Below, in pieces: positions 53,970 to 62,365 of a stretch of 64,000 nucleotides of DNA. Source of the stretch: Alphaproteobacteria bacterium (lineage in GTDB: Bacteria; Myxococcota_A; UBA796; GCA-2862545). The notes under the pieces were generated by a model that saw only the letters and a list, made by a program, of their open reading frames with translations, made no database searches and was not told the DNA's origin. The first letter of the stretch is position 1. Every line of letters starts with the position of its first letter. The stretch lies in NCBI GenBank assembly GCA_020632885.1, contig JACKEQ010000003.1, positions 248,001 through 312,000 on the forward strand, read 5' to 3'. The translations under genes were made by a program, and so were the position numbers.

Positions 53970-54705
53970 CGACCCCACCTGCGTCTTCTGCGCCATCCTC
54001 GCCGGGCGCGCACCCGCCAGCGTCGTGTACCAGGACGACCGCTGCACGGCCTTCCTCGACATCCGGCCCCTCGTGCGGGGCCATCTCCTCGTGGTCCCGA
54101 ACCGGCACGCGCCGGGACTCGCGGATCTGCAGGACGGCGGGCACCTGTTCGAGGTCGCCCGCCGGTTGGCGGGAGCTCTCCGCGCAGCGGAGGGAGTGAG
54201 GTGCGACGGCGTGAACCTCCTGCTCGCCGACGGGGACGTAGCGGGTCAGGAGGTCCCGCACGTCCATCTGCACGTCCTGCCCAGGTACGAGGGCGATGGA
54301 TTCCGCTGGTCGCACGGCCCCCTGGATCCTCCCACGCGCGACGAGCTCGACCGGTCGGCCGCCGGGATCCGGGCGCACCTCGCCGAGGCTGTTCCCGGGT
54401 GGCTCGGCACGTACTGGGAGCAGGGCTTCGAGGGGTATGCCCTCCTGGTGTTCCAGCCCGCGAGCGCGACCCGTCCCGACGGCGGCTGGGCGCTGGACGG
54501 GATGCACGAGCTCACCGCGGGCGACCATCTCACCGTCTGGAACCCGGACGGCAGCATCGCTCTCGACGGCGAGCTCCGGATGCGGCGGCGCGGGCTCTTC
54601 GGGCGGCGAAGGCTCCATGGGCCCGACGGGATCGGGCCCGACGACCTCATCGAGCTCTGCAGGCACCAGCCCCCGCTGCGCGCCTCGCTGGTCAGGGCTC
54701 GCTGA
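53962..54705 (+). CDS. HIT-family nucleotide hydrolase with extra C-terminal domain
   Basis: A 247-residue protein from GTG 53962. The N-terminal 115 residues are a HIT domain: CVFCAILAGRAPAS, LLVVPNRHAPGL, and the histidine triad HVHLHVLPR. HIT proteins cleave nucleotide phosphoramidates or dinucleotides. Residues about 120-247 form an additional domain with a Trp-rich patch (WLGTYWEQGFEGY) that I do not recognise. It overlaps the VOC gene by eight bases. Confidence 0.85.
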   Translation: MPDDPTCVFCAILAGRAPASVVYQDDRCTAFLDIRPLVRGHLLVVPNRHAPGLADLQDGGHLFEVARRLAGALRAAEGVRCDGVNLLLADGDVAGQEVPHVHLHVLPRYEGDGFRWSHGPLDPPTRDELDRSAAGIRAHLAEAVPGWLGTYWEQGFEGYALLVFQPASATRPDGGWALDGMHELTAGDHLTVWNPDGSIALDGELRMRRRGLFGRRRLHGPDGIGPDDLIELCRHQPPLRASLVRAR

Positions 54706-54753
54706 CGCCGGCGCCAGGCTCGTGGCCCCGGGACGCCATCATGGCTATCTTCA

Positions 54754-54768
54754 TGTACGAGGTGTACA
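54754..54768. promoter_or_regulatory. Candidate operator of the toxin-antitoxin operon
   Basis: A perfect inverted repeat TGTAC-N5-GTACA ends two bases before the antitoxin ATG. YefM/Phd-type antitoxins are known to bind palindromes with TGTACA cores, so this is a good candidate site for autorepression. Confidence 0.6.
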
Positions 54769-54769
54769 G

Positions 54770-55057
54770 ATGAAGTGGTCCACGGCGGAGGCCCGAGACA
54801 ATCTCTCCCGCGTGATCCACGAGGCGGACAAGGAGCCCCAGGTCATCACCAGCCGGGGGCGGCCCATCGCTGTGGTGATCGACGTCGGCGAGTACGAGGC
54901 GTTCCGGCGTTGGCGGGACAGTCGACCCTCGGCGTCCCTGGCCGAGACACTCGACGAGCTCGCGCGCGTATGCAGGGAGGAGGACTACGAGCTGGTCGTC
55001 CCGTCTCGGAGGGACAGGCCGAACCCCATGGCCGAGGGAGTCGATGAGCCTGGTTGA
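54770..55057 (+). CDS. Phd/YefM-family antitoxin
   Basis: A 95-residue antitoxin. Residues 1-55 are a typical Phd/YefM DNA-binding domain (WSTAEARDNLSRVIHEA, then QVITSRGRPIAVVIDVGEYEAF). The rest is an acidic, probably flexible tail that should wrap the toxin. It overlaps the PIN toxin gene by 14 bases. Expected role: neutralise the toxin and repress the operon through the palindrome just upstream. Confidence 0.88.
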   Translation: MKWSTAEARDNLSRVIHEADKEPQVITSRGRPIAVVIDVGEYEAFRRWRDSRPSASLAETLDELARVCREEDYELVVPSRRDRPNPMAEGVDEPG

Positions 55058-55439
55058 CACGAACGTCCTGGCGGAGCTCGTGCGTCCCGACCCCGACCCT
55101 GGCGTCACACGATGGGTTCGCGAGCAACGCGGGCTCTTCGTGAGCGTCGTCACCGTCGAGGAGATCGCGTACGGGCTCGCGTGGCGGCCCAAGCCGCGCA
55201 TCGCCACGGTGCTCACGCGTCTTCTGAAGGATCACTGCACCGTCCTCCCCGTGACCCAGGAGATCGCCGCCCGCGCCGGTGAGCTGCGTGGACGTCTCCA
55301 GGCCTCGGGACACACGCGGAGCCAGGCCGACATGCTCATCGCCGCGACCGCCCTGACGCATGGGTACGCGGTCGTCACCAGGAACGAGGAGGACTTCCGG
55401 GGATGCAGCGTCGAGGTGGTGAACCCGTTCCAGCGCTGA
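55044..55439 (+). CDS. VapC/FitB-like PIN-domain toxin
   Basis: A 131-residue PIN-domain RNase. The acidic active-site residues are visible: Asp in SLVDTNVLAEL, Glu in TVEEIAYGL, Asp in SQADMLIAATA and Asp in TRNEEDFRG. In the VapC family such toxins cut tRNA or rRNA when the antitoxin is lost. A PIN toxin paired with a Phd/YefM antitoxin is a recognised hybrid arrangement. Confidence 0.9.
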   Translation: MSLVDTNVLAELVRPDPDPGVTRWVREQRGLFVSVVTVEEIAYGLAWRPKPRIATVLTRLLKDHCTVLPVTQEIAARAGELRGRLQASGHTRSQADMLIAATALTHGYAVVTRNEEDFRGCSVEVVNPFQR

Positions 55440-55493
55440 GCGTAAGGGAGCGGGGTGCACGTCCGGGGCGTTAGTGTGCGGGCGGAGGTCGCG

Positions 55494-56243
55494 ATGTCCC
55501 GAGTCCTGTCCCTGGTCCTGCTCTCCGCCTGTGGGGAGCCGCCCCTCGTCGCGCCCGACTCCCAACCGGTCGACGCGAGCGCGCGCCGTCCGGCGCCCGC
55601 AGTGGCACCCGCGCCCGCACCCGTCGCACAGAAGGCCGGCACGCCTGGTGGAAGGGTCGAGCAGACCATGGACAGCGGTGGCTACACCTACGCGCTCCTC
55701 GGTGGTTGCGGGACCCCGACCTGGGTCGCCGGCCCCCAGACGGCCCTCGCGGTCGGCGACTCGATCGGGATCGAGGGCATGATGCGCATGGACGGCTTCC
55801 ACAGCCCCAAGCTCGATCGCACGTTCGACTCGATCCTCTTCACCCGCGCCATGACGGTGACCTCCGAGCCCGTCGACTGCAGCCAGCTGGCCTCCGGCGC
55901 GGACGTGCCTGCCGATCCCCACGCCGGATCGGCCGATCCGCACGCCACGCCCGCCGATCCGCACGCCGCCGTGGCGGCCCCGCAGGCCACCGGGGGTGCC
56001 CGGGAGGGTCGAGTGCTCGAGACCATGGAGTCCGGGGGCTACCGCTACGCCCGCGTGGACTTCTGTGGCACCGAGTCCTGGGTGGCTGGCCCCGCCGTCC
56101 CCCTCGAGGTCGGGCAGACCGTGTCCGCCGCGACCGGCATGACGATGCACGACTTCCACAGCTCCACGCTGGACCGTACGTTCGCCGCCATCGACTTCGT
56201 CGGGGGGCTCTCGGTGGGTGCGGGCGAGCCCCGCTGCAACTGA
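55494..56243 (+). CDS. Lipoprotein with two NrfJ-like repeats
   Basis: A 249-residue protein with a lipoprotein signal (MSRVLSLVLLSAC). Two copies of an about 75-residue domain follow a Pro/Ala-rich spacer. Copy 1 (about 52-128) has TMDSGGYTYALLGGCGTPTW and FHSPKLDRTFDSILF. Copy 2 (about 165-243) has TMESGGYRYARVDFCGTESW and FHSSTLDRTFAAIDF. Between them is a DPHA repeat (ADPHAGSADPHATPADPHAA). The domain resembles NrfJ-like small periplasmic proteins of cytochrome-rich bacteria; its function is unknown. Confidence 0.7.
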   Translation: MSRVLSLVLLSACGEPPLVAPDSQPVDASARRPAPAVAPAPAPVAQKAGTPGGRVEQTMDSGGYTYALLGGCGTPTWVAGPQTALAVGDSIGIEGMMRMDGFHSPKLDRTFDSILFTRAMTVTSEPVDCSQLASGADVPADPHAGSADPHATPADPHAAVAAPQATGGAREGRVLETMESGGYRYARVDFCGTESWVAGPAVPLEVGQTVSAATGMTMHDFHSSTLDRTFAAIDFVGGLSVGAGEPRCN

Positions 56244-56245
56244 AC

Positions 56246-56590
56246 ATGGAGGGTGTCCGGGCGACGCTGGACGCGCAGGTCGCCGCCTGGAATGCCGGTG
56301 ATCTGAAGGGCTACCTGGAGCACGTCCACCCGGACGTCCAGTACGTGACATCCCGGGGTCCGCTCCGGGGTCTCGCCTCGCTGGCAGACCACTACCGACA
56401 GGACGGTGCACCGTACGGGAGCCTCTCGGTCGAGCCCGTCGACGTCCATCTGGCGGGCGACGTCGCCACGGTGGTGCTCCGCTTCCAGCTCGACGGTGAT
56501 GGGCTCCGGGCGGGGTGGGCGCTCGTCACGTTCGTGTGGGAGGGCGGGCGCTGGCTCCTCTTCCGCGATGCGACCCTCCGCGGGGCGTGA
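56246..56590 (+). CDS. SnoaL-like / YybH-type nuclear transport factor 2 fold protein
   Basis: A 114-residue protein with the NTF2-like pattern of small SnoaL/YybH proteins: AQVAAWNAGDLKGYLEHVHPDV near the start and FVWEGGRWLLFRDATLR at the end. Such proteins bind small ligands or act as isomerases; the ligand here is unknown. It starts three bases after the NrfJ-like gene. Confidence 0.8.
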   Translation: MEGVRATLDAQVAAWNAGDLKGYLEHVHPDVQYVTSRGPLRGLASLADHYRQDGAPYGSLSVEPVDVHLAGDVATVVLRFQLDGDGLRAGWALVTFVWEGGRWLLFRDATLRGA

Positions 56591-56603
56591 GGTAGGTTGG
56601 GGT

Positions 56604-57026
56604 ATGGACTTCGACGCGGGCTACAGCAAGACCCCGCTGCACCGGAAGCTCGGGTGCAGGCCGGATGTACCGGTCCACGTGCTCGGAGGTCCCCCGGGCT
56701 TCGCGGAACACCTGCGGGGAGCGGGCTTCGAGGTGGTCGAGGCCGTGGGTGTGGAGGACGTGCCGTCGGGCGCGCGCCACGTGCATGTCTTCGGGACCAC
56801 GGAGGCGGTCGTCACCCCCAACCTGCGCGCGCTGGCGGACCGGATCGCCCGCGACGGCCAGATCTGGCTCTCGTGGCCCAAGAAGGCGAGTGGCGTGCCG
56901 TGCGACATCCCGAAGGACCTGCTGCACCGCGCGGACGCCTTCGGCGACCTCGTGGACGTCAAGGTCTGCGCGGTGGACGCCACCTGGAGCGGCCTGAAGT
57001 ACGTCATCCGCAAGGAACGTCGATAG
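56604..57026 (+). CDS. DUF3052-family protein
   Basis: A 140-residue protein matching the DUF3052 pattern: an opening with GYSKTPLHRKLG, a middle with VHVFGTTEAVV, and IWLSWPKKASG near residue 92. The family is small, cytoplasmic and of unknown function. It lies 14 bases after the SnoaL-like gene on the same strand. Confidence 0.8.
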   Translation: MDFDAGYSKTPLHRKLGCRPDVPVHVLGGPPGFAEHLRGAGFEVVEAVGVEDVPSGARHVHVFGTTEAVVTPNLRALADRIARDGQIWLSWPKKASGVPCDIPKDLLHRADAFGDLVDVKVCAVDATWSGLKYVIRKERR

Positions 57027-57079
57027 CACGGGCGTGCACGACAGGGGCCCGTGTGACAGTCTGGTCGCAGGAGGTGCCC

Positions 57080-58459
57080 TTGCTCACACGACGCGCCCTG
57101 CTCCAGCTCGCGGCTGCTGCGGTCCCCGGCCTGCTGGTCGGGTGTGGTGCCGGCTTCGACCCCGACGCGGTCCCCGAGAGCATCACGCGCTTCCCCCGGA
57201 CGCCGATGTCGGGCGACGTCACGTCCACCCGGGCGGTGCTCACCTTCCACGTCGCCGACGACACGCCCGTCGTCCTCCGGGTCTGGACGGGCGAAGAGGT
57301 GGTGCTCGACAGCGCGATCGAGCCCAACGGGGACGGCTTCCACAAGGTCATGGTGGACGACCTCGTGCCCGGCACCGAGTACCACTACGCGGTCTTCTCC
57401 GGGAAGCCGCGACGGTTCGAGGAGCGCAGCCTGATCGGGCGGTTCCGGACCTGGCCCTCCGAAGACACCCGTGAGCCCGTGTCCATCGCGCTGCTGGCCT
57501 GTGTCGGCCAGGGCACCATCCTGCCGGACTACTACTACCCCGAGGGCATGCCGGTCCCCACCACCGAGCCCATCCAGTGGGAGGTCTTCACCCACGCCCG
57601 GGAGCACGACCTCGACGCCATCGTGCACCTCGGCGACCAGGCGTACCTCGACTACGTCTGGGAGCTCCAGGACGGCACCGTGGAGGCCTACCTGAACGCC
57701 TGGGGTGCCTTCCATGGTGGCGGGTACCGCGACGTCTACCCTCTGGCCCCTCTCTACGCGACGTGGGACGACCACGAGGCGACCGACAACTCGGACTTCG
57801 ACCCCTGGGACACCACGCCGGAGATCGACGCGAAGGTCGCCAACGCGCAGGAGGCCTGGTACCGGGTGATGCCGATCGACGCGATGACCCCGTCGGAAGC
57901 GCCCGTCTGGCGTAGCTTCCGCTTCGGTGGCACCGTGGAGCTCGTGCTCCTCGACTGTCGGTACGAGCTCCAGGAAGACCACCTGATGAGCACGGCGCAG
58001 CTGGACTTCCTGCTCGACCGCATCGAGAGCAGCCCCTGCCGGTTCGTGTGCGTGGCCACGCCGCGTCCGTTCGCGAACATCACGAGTGACCCCGCGCTGG
58101 CGGCCGACAACCAGGACCGCTGGGAGGCCTACACGGCAGACCGCGGGCGCGTGACGGCCCTGCTGGACGCCCTGGATGCCCGCCACGTCGTCTTCGTCGC
58201 CGGCGACCTGCACATGAACTACCTGGGTCGCGTCAGCCTCGAGGGCGACGCACCGTCCCAGGACGCCTGGGAGGTCTGCGTCACCTCGGGCAACGTGAAC
58301 CCGCTGGCCGGGGGTCTGTCGCGTGAGCAGTTCGAGCTCGTGGACACGAGACCCCACCTGCCCATCCTCACCTTCGACCCCGATGCGGGCACCATCCACG
58401 TGGCGTTCTACGCCCGGGACGGCTCACTGACCTTCGAGCGCACCCTCGACGACGTCTGA
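57080..58459 (+). CDS. PhoD-like alkaline phosphatase D-family metallophosphatase
   Basis: About 459 residues from TTG 57080, chosen because AGGAGG lies five bases upstream and the result begins MLTRRALLQLAAAA, a twin-arginine-like signal with a possible lipobox (LLVGC). After an Fn3/PhoD N-terminal beta domain comes the metallophosphatase core with HLGDQAYLDYVW, ATWDDHEATDNSD and FVAGDLHMNYLG. These match the metal ligands of PhoD-type phosphodiesterases. It is probably exported folded by Tat. Longer GTG starts (57053, 57074) lack good sites. Confidence 0.85.
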   Translation: MLTRRALLQLAAAAVPGLLVGCGAGFDPDAVPESITRFPRTPMSGDVTSTRAVLTFHVADDTPVVLRVWTGEEVVLDSAIEPNGDGFHKVMVDDLVPGTEYHYAVFSGKPRRFEERSLIGRFRTWPSEDTREPVSIALLACVGQGTILPDYYYPEGMPVPTTEPIQWEVFTHAREHDLDAIVHLGDQAYLDYVWELQDGTVEAYLNAWGAFHGGGYRDVYPLAPLYATWDDHEATDNSDFDPWDTTPEIDAKVANAQEAWYRVMPIDAMTPSEAPVWRSFRFGGTVELVLLDCRYELQEDHLMSTAQLDFLLDRIESSPCRFVCVATPRPFANITSDPALAADNQDRWEAYTADRGRVTALLDALDARHVVFVAGDLHMNYLGRVSLEGDAPSQDAWEVCVTSGNVNPLAGGLSREQFELVDTRPHLPILTFDPDAGTIHVAFYARDGSLTFERTLDDV

Positions 58460-58473
58460 CCGGGAGGCCGGGC

Positions 58474-58962
58474 TCATCCACCTGGACGGCGAGCGACGAG
58501 CCGGTTTCGCGTGGACTTCGTCAGCGTCCATCCCGCGGTCGTCACGGCCTCGCGCAGCACCGCCATCCCCTTGGGGCCCTCCGCGACGAGCAGCCGGCCG
58601 CCGGGGGTGACGGCCTGCATGGCGGTGGCGAGCACGGGGAGACGGTCTTCCGGGTCGAGCATGTGGAGGACGCGGTCGAGCACGACGATGTCGAAGGTCG
58701 TCTCGGGTCGGTAGGTGCGGATGTCGCAGACCACGCCATGCACGTCGAGATGCTCGGAGCGAGCGGTCGCGAGCATCTGCTCGACGCCCACCGAGGACAC
58801 GTCGACGCCCACGACGCGGTGCCCTGCCCGCGCGAACATCAGGGCGTCCCTCCCCTGCCCGCAGCCCAGGTCCAGGACCGAGCCCGGAGGCGCCTCCGTG
58901 AAGGGCTCGCCACACGCGGAGGGGTCATCGCGGTAGTGCTGGTCGTACGTCACGCCTGGCAT
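58474..58962 (-). CDS. Class I SAM-dependent methyltransferase
   Basis: A 162-residue methyltransferase. Motif I is VLDLGCGQGRDA (about 29-40), the acidic loop is GVDVSSVG, and motif IV is IVVLDRVLHML. It is shorter than typical 200-250 residue enzymes and ends soon after the fifth strand, so part of the fold may be reduced. The substrate is unknown. It is convergent with the phosphatase gene. Confidence 0.85.
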   Translation of the reverse strand: MPGVTYDQHYRDDPSACGEPFTEAPPGSVLDLGCGQGRDALMFARAGHRVVGVDVSSVGVEQMLATARSEHLDVHGVVCDIRTYRPETTFDIVVLDRVLHMLDPEDRLPVLATAMQAVTPGGRLLVAEGPKGMAVLREAVTTAGWTLTKSTRNRLVARRPGG

Positions 58963-59064
58963 GTCGAAGCCATAGCACGTCCCCTACGTACGACCCGTTC
59001 CCCGTCGCCCCCCGCTCTCCCAGGGCGGCGAGAAGCTCCTCGGCCTTCGGTCTCCATCCCGAGG

Positions 59065-60291
59065 TCAACGCGCGACGGGGTCGATCCGGTAGACATCCAT
59101 GGACCGGCCGTCGGCATCGCCGAGAAGGCGACCGAACATGGTGTCCCCGATGGGCGTGGGCCTCGACTGATCGCGCTCGCCACACGTGCCCTCCACGACC
59201 ACAGGAGGGAGAGATGAATCCAGAGTCGGGACCAGGGCCATGCGCCCGGCGCTCGTTCTATGGGATTGCTCGACCAGGAGGTACGGCCCGAGGACGCCGA
59301 GGGGTCGAACCGTGGCCTCCAGATCCCCGTTGCCGAGAATCTGCGTGTACTCCCCGTCCGCCGATACCGTCCCGTACCGCCAGCCGAGCACGGTCCGCAC
59401 CTGTTCGGCCGGTTCGACGACGTAGAAGGCGTAGTGGATCAGGGGCTCGGCCGACAGGGCGAACAGGGACTCCGCCAGCTCTCCCGCTCCGAGACCGAGG
59501 TCGACCTCCGTCGTGGCGCCCGTCTGACGGTCCACCACCACTGGGGGTGCATCAGAGTAGGATGTGTGGCCGCTGAACACCACCTGGCGGGTTAGCGTCG
59601 CCACGCTGCTCGGATAGCGCCAGGTCGTGTCGAGCGATTCCAGCAACCCACCCTGGTCGTCGAACACCATCGGCGGTAATCCGTCTGCCGGATGTGGAAG
59701 GTGTACCACTTCACCCGCTCGGCCTCCGACGGTCCCGACGGGCACGGGAATCGTGATGGACCTCGCGCCCGCGCCGTCGACGAACGTGATGCGGGTGCTC
59801 TCGGGGGATGCGATAGACACGACGCCAGCCTGCAGTCCGAAGCCGGCGACATCCATCGAGCTGTCCACGCCCAGCGGAATTCGAGCCGCCCGCACGGCGG
59901 CGCTGCGCCCCACTTCTTCCAGCTGGAGGCGGTCCCACAGCATCCCGACCCACCGAGCGCGCACCTCCGACTGTGGGTCACACGGATCGGGTACACGATC
60001 GAACCATTGGACCACCGGACCTGATTCGCACACCGCCTGGAACGCCTCGTAGTTCGCCTCTTCGCCCCACGCGCTGGCCTGCTCCTCCCATATTCGACCG
60101 CACGCCACGGTCATGGCGACGTCGAAGGTGGCCTCGGATGGCCCGCCGGCGCAGATGAGGGAGGATGCTGCGACCGCGCCTTCGGCCCGCCGGAACTCGG
60201 CCGAGTCGTTCGGCATGTCCATGGCGACAACGCAGGTGTTTGGCGTCGCTCGACATCCCTGCAGGACCAGCCCAAGTGCGATCACCGTCAA
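59065..60291 (-). CDS. Hypothetical lipoprotein
   Basis: About 408 residues. TTG 60291 has GAGGAG six bases upstream and gives the lipoprotein signal MTVIALGLVLQGC; longer frames add an unlikely prefix. The middle and end read as repeated beta segments (GVVSIASPESTRITFV, ATVRPLGVLGPYLLVEQ), suggesting a propeller-like or multi-strand exported domain. Codon use is slightly less GC-rich than in the core region. I cannot name a family. Its 5' end is near a 31-bp repeat copy. Confidence 0.65.
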   Translation of the reverse strand: MTVIALGLVLQGCRATPNTCVVAMDMPNDSAEFRRAEGAVAASSLICAGGPSEATFDVAMTVACGRIWEEQASAWGEEANYEAFQAVCESGPVVQWFDRVPDPCDPQSEVRARWVGMLWDRLQLEEVGRSAAVRAARIPLGVDSSMDVAGFGLQAGVVSIASPESTRITFVDGAGARSITIPVPVGTVGGRAGEVVHLPHPADGLPPMVFDDQGGLLESLDTTWRYPSSVATLTRQVVFSGHTSYSDAPPVVVDRQTGATTEVDLGLGAGELAESLFALSAEPLIHYAFYVVEPAEQVRTVLGWRYGTVSADGEYTQILGNGDLEATVRPLGVLGPYLLVEQSHRTSAGRMALVPTLDSSLPPVVVEGTCGERDQSRPTPIGDTMFGRLLGDADGRSMDVYRIDPVAR

Positions 60292-60718
60292 GCCGCTCTC
60301 CTCGCGGTGCCCCACCGTCGACCGACCGGCCGGGCCCACCCATCATGGGGGTATGGCGGCGCGCCGCCACGGACCATGGGCACCATGACGGGAGCCAGAG
60401 CTCGCAGGACAGCGCATCCGTGAGCGCACGAAGCACCGTGACCTCGGGCCACGGTGGAACCTCCCCTGTGAACAAGCGGAAGTCGCCTGCCCCGTATCGC
60501 AGCGATTCCACGCGCAGTGGCGTCGCGGTACCCGAGGCGCTGTACACGTTGATGTCGAGCATCCAGCCCTGGGTGTCCCCATCCCAGCGCCCCTCGATGA
60601 CGGCCACCTCGGCGAGAGCGCGGCACCTGGCTGCGAGCCGGTCGACCTCGACGGAAACGTCGACAGCCGTGTGGGCCTTCCCATCATCGGGCCGAACCCC
60701 ACGCACACGGACGCTCAT
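59978..60718 (-). CDS. Hypothetical protein with altered C-terminus
   Basis: ATG 60718 overlaps the stop of the zinc-ribbon gene (ATGA), so the two are coupled. The first about 110 residues look real: VDVSVEVDRLAARCRALAEV and WMLDINVYSASGTAT. At about residue 111 the frame enters a 31-bp palindromic repeat (60354-60384). Beyond it the frame overlaps 314 bases of the next lipoprotein gene and codes Arg/Gly-rich sequence. The natural end was probably replaced by the repeat; residues past it are doubtful. Confidence 0.45.
   Translation of the reverse strand: MSVRVRGVRPDDGKAHTAVDVSVEVDRLAARCRALAEVAVIEGRWDGDTQGWMLDINVYSASGTATPLRVESLRYGAGDFRLFTGEVPPWPEVTVLRALTDALSCELWLPSWCPWSVAARRHTPMMGGPGRSVDGGAPRGERLDGDRTWAGPAGMSSDAKHLRCRHGHAERLGRVPAGRRRGRSILPHLRRRAIRGHLRRRHDRGVRSNMGGAGQRVGRRGELRGVPGGVRIRSGGPMVRSCTRSV
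60354..60384. repeat. 31-bp palindromic repeat, copy A
   Basis: Starts with the perfect 16-bp palindrome TGGCGGCGCGCCGCCA, followed by CGGACCATGGGCACC. Copy B at 61471-61501 matches at 28 of 31 positions. It lies inside the C-terminal part of the hypothetical gene starting at 60718. Confidence 0.75.
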
Positions 60719-61329
60719 GCGCCCCCACGGCCCAGGAGCGAGAGGCTGGCGCGGATGTCCGCGAGGAGCTGCTGCCGCTCGACCCGCTCCGGCTCCCCGA
60801 AGTCGTCGTAGGGCGCGAAGTCGTCCAGGCGATCGACCGCCTCCTCGAAGTGCGAGGGGTAGAAGGCCCAGCCCTCGAGGCCTGCCCAGCCGTCCACGAT
60901 CTCGAACGCGTCACCTCGCCGGAGGCACCGGAGCCACCCCGAGTGCTGGTCGGAGAAGTCGTGCGGCAACCACGCCACCTCGCCGTCCGCGCAGGTCTCG
61001 ACGGCCGCCAGCCATCCCAGCAGCATGGCCCGAACCGACCCGCCGGCATCCGGCTCCTGGTCGGCTGGGTGATCCAGCGCGAAGTAGTAGCTGTCGTTCC
61101 GGTCGGCCCAGGTGCCCACGCGCAGGATGAGGTCGCGGTGCTCGGTCCCGTTGGGTTCGTACACCAGGCTCACCGTGGCCGATGGCGGTGGGCTGCGTCG
61201 ATGCGCGTGGACCAGCGCGAGCCGCTCGGGGTTCGGCCAGAACACCCGGCAGCGTGGACAATAGGGGTAGGAGCTTCCCCTCCACTCGCGTCCGGAGAGC
61301 TCCGAGTCGCAGTTGCCGCAGGTCGCCAT
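60715..61329 (-). CDS. Zinc-ribbon hypothetical protein
   Basis: About 204 residues from ATG 61329 (an upstream ATG at 61356 adds nine residues). The N-terminus is a rubredoxin-like zinc ribbon: CGNCDSE, then YCPRCRVFW (four Cys). The rest (about 45-200) has many Trp and acidic residues, with DSYYFALDHPAD and WLPHDFSDQHSGWLRCL. The last part is helical. I do not recognise the family. It is coupled to the following hypothetical gene by a four-base overlap. Confidence 0.65.
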   Translation of the reverse strand: MATCGNCDSELSGREWRGSSYPYCPRCRVFWPNPERLALVHAHRRSPPPSATVSLVYEPNGTEHRDLILRVGTWADRNDSYYFALDHPADQEPDAGGSVRAMLLGWLAAVETCADGEVAWLPHDFSDQHSGWLRCLRRGDAFEIVDGWAGLEGWAFYPSHFEEAVDRLDDFAPYDDFGEPERVERQQLLADIRASLSLLGRGGA

Positions 61330-61470
61330 GAACATCCCGTACCAGCAGTGCGCCACGGTTCACGGCCACCACCGACCCTCGGAGGATACCGCGAAATACT
61401 CGGGAGGCCTCGCGGCGGGTCAGGCGCACGTTCGACAGCTCATCGTCGAGCTTGCATGAATCGAAGGGAG

Positions 61471-61501
61471 TGGCGGCAGGCCGCCACGGACCATAGGCAC
61501 C
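61471..61501. repeat. 31-bp palindromic repeat, copy B
   Basis: TGGCGGC-AG-GCCGCCA forms a 7-bp stem with a 2-base loop, then CGGACCATAGGCACC. It differs from copy A at three positions. It ends three bases before the ATG of the small gene at 61505, so it could also act in the leader of that mRNA. Confidence 0.75.
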
Positions 61502-61504
61502 CAC

Positions 61505-61837
61505 ATGGGAGAGACCGAGCGAGAGCGCATCGGAGCCGATCGTCGCGCAGTCCGAGATGCCTTCGGAGCTGATCTGTGGGACGAGGTGTCCAACATCCTG
61601 TTCGAGCACGACCCCATCGGCATCAACTTCGGCAGGAACACCGACGAGTACGAGCCAGAGGTGCAGACGATCCTGCCCCGGCTGGTCGCGTGTGCCACAC
61701 CCGAAGAAGCCCAGCGCGTCATCTTCGAGGAGTTCGAGAAGTGGTTCGGCGTTGGGCACGCTGGACCTATCGAACGCTACGACCGGCTGGCGCGCCGGGT
61801 CTGGGATGTGTGGACAGAGCACCACGGTAGCCCCTGA
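61505..61837 (+). CDS. Small hypothetical acidic protein
   Basis: A 110-residue protein. It contains LFEHDPIGINF, DEYEPEVQTILPRL and FEEFEKWFG, a pattern of short acidic helical proteins vaguely like DUF1871. Such proteins are often found beside toxin or immunity genes, but nothing here proves that. The start follows repeat copy B directly, without a clear Shine-Dalgarno. Confidence 0.6.
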   Translation: MGETERERIGADRRAVRDAFGADLWDEVSNILFEHDPIGINFGRNTDEYEPEVQTILPRLVACATPEEAQRVIFEEFEKWFGVGHAGPIERYDRLARRVWDVWTEHHGSP

Positions 61838-61876
61838 CGGGGGTGGCCTGTCGCAGGGGGTCGAGTAGACGACCGC

Positions 61877-62254
61877 ATGGCCGTCCGCACCGCGAGCATC
61901 GAAGTGTTGATCTCCGGGACCAGGAACCACTGGTCGCTGGCACCCTTCGAGGGCGGGAAGGACGGCCGCAGGAGCGAGGTGGACTTGGTGTTCGAGGGTG
62001 TCTGCGTCCGGATGGAACGTCCCTGGCCAGAACGACGTGAAGCTGCTCCAGGAGCTGGACGCCCAGGTACAGGCTGCTACGACACCTCAGGTGCTGGCGG
62101 AGAAAGCACGTCGCGATCATCGCCTCTGCTGGGGGGAGCGCACATTGTTCCTGGGCCGACACCAACCCTTGTCTCACGATCGCCTACGAGGACAGAGGAG
62201 CGAGAGGCCACTTCTACGGCTACGGACAGGCCGGCCTCGAAGCCGCGACGCAGT
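61877..62254 (+). pseudogene. Frameshifted remnant of a small gene
   Basis: Protein-like sequence moves through all three frames. The first frame (61877 to about 62030) reads SIEVLISGTRNHWSLAPFEGG and DLVFEGVCVRME. The second (about 62030-62140) reads NDVKLLQELDAQVQAATTPQV. The third (about 62140-62254) reads DTNPCLTIAYEDRG, then GHFYGYGQAGLEAATQLW. Each shift corresponds to one extra base, one possibly in the G-run at 62131-62136. The 3' end is cut by the IS21-family element. The intact protein may have been an immunity-type protein, but that is speculation. Confidence 0.5.
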
Positions 62255-62257
62255 TGT

Positions 62258-62301
62258 GGATCCGGAAAGTCTGGCCGCTGAGGATCCGGAAACTCTGGCC
62301 G
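62258..62301. repeat. Tandem terminal repeats of the IS21-family element
   Basis: GGATCCGGAAAGTCTGGCCG (62258-62277) and GGATCCGGAAACTCTGGCCG (62282-62301) lie 24 bases apart with one mismatch. IS21-family ends carry such multiple copies as transposase binding sites. Confidence 0.75.
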
Positions 62302-62365
62302 GTTCCCTACCGGCCGCCCCACCTGGGTCTGGGTAGCCGGCAGGTCCTACCCGAGGCCCAGCCAG

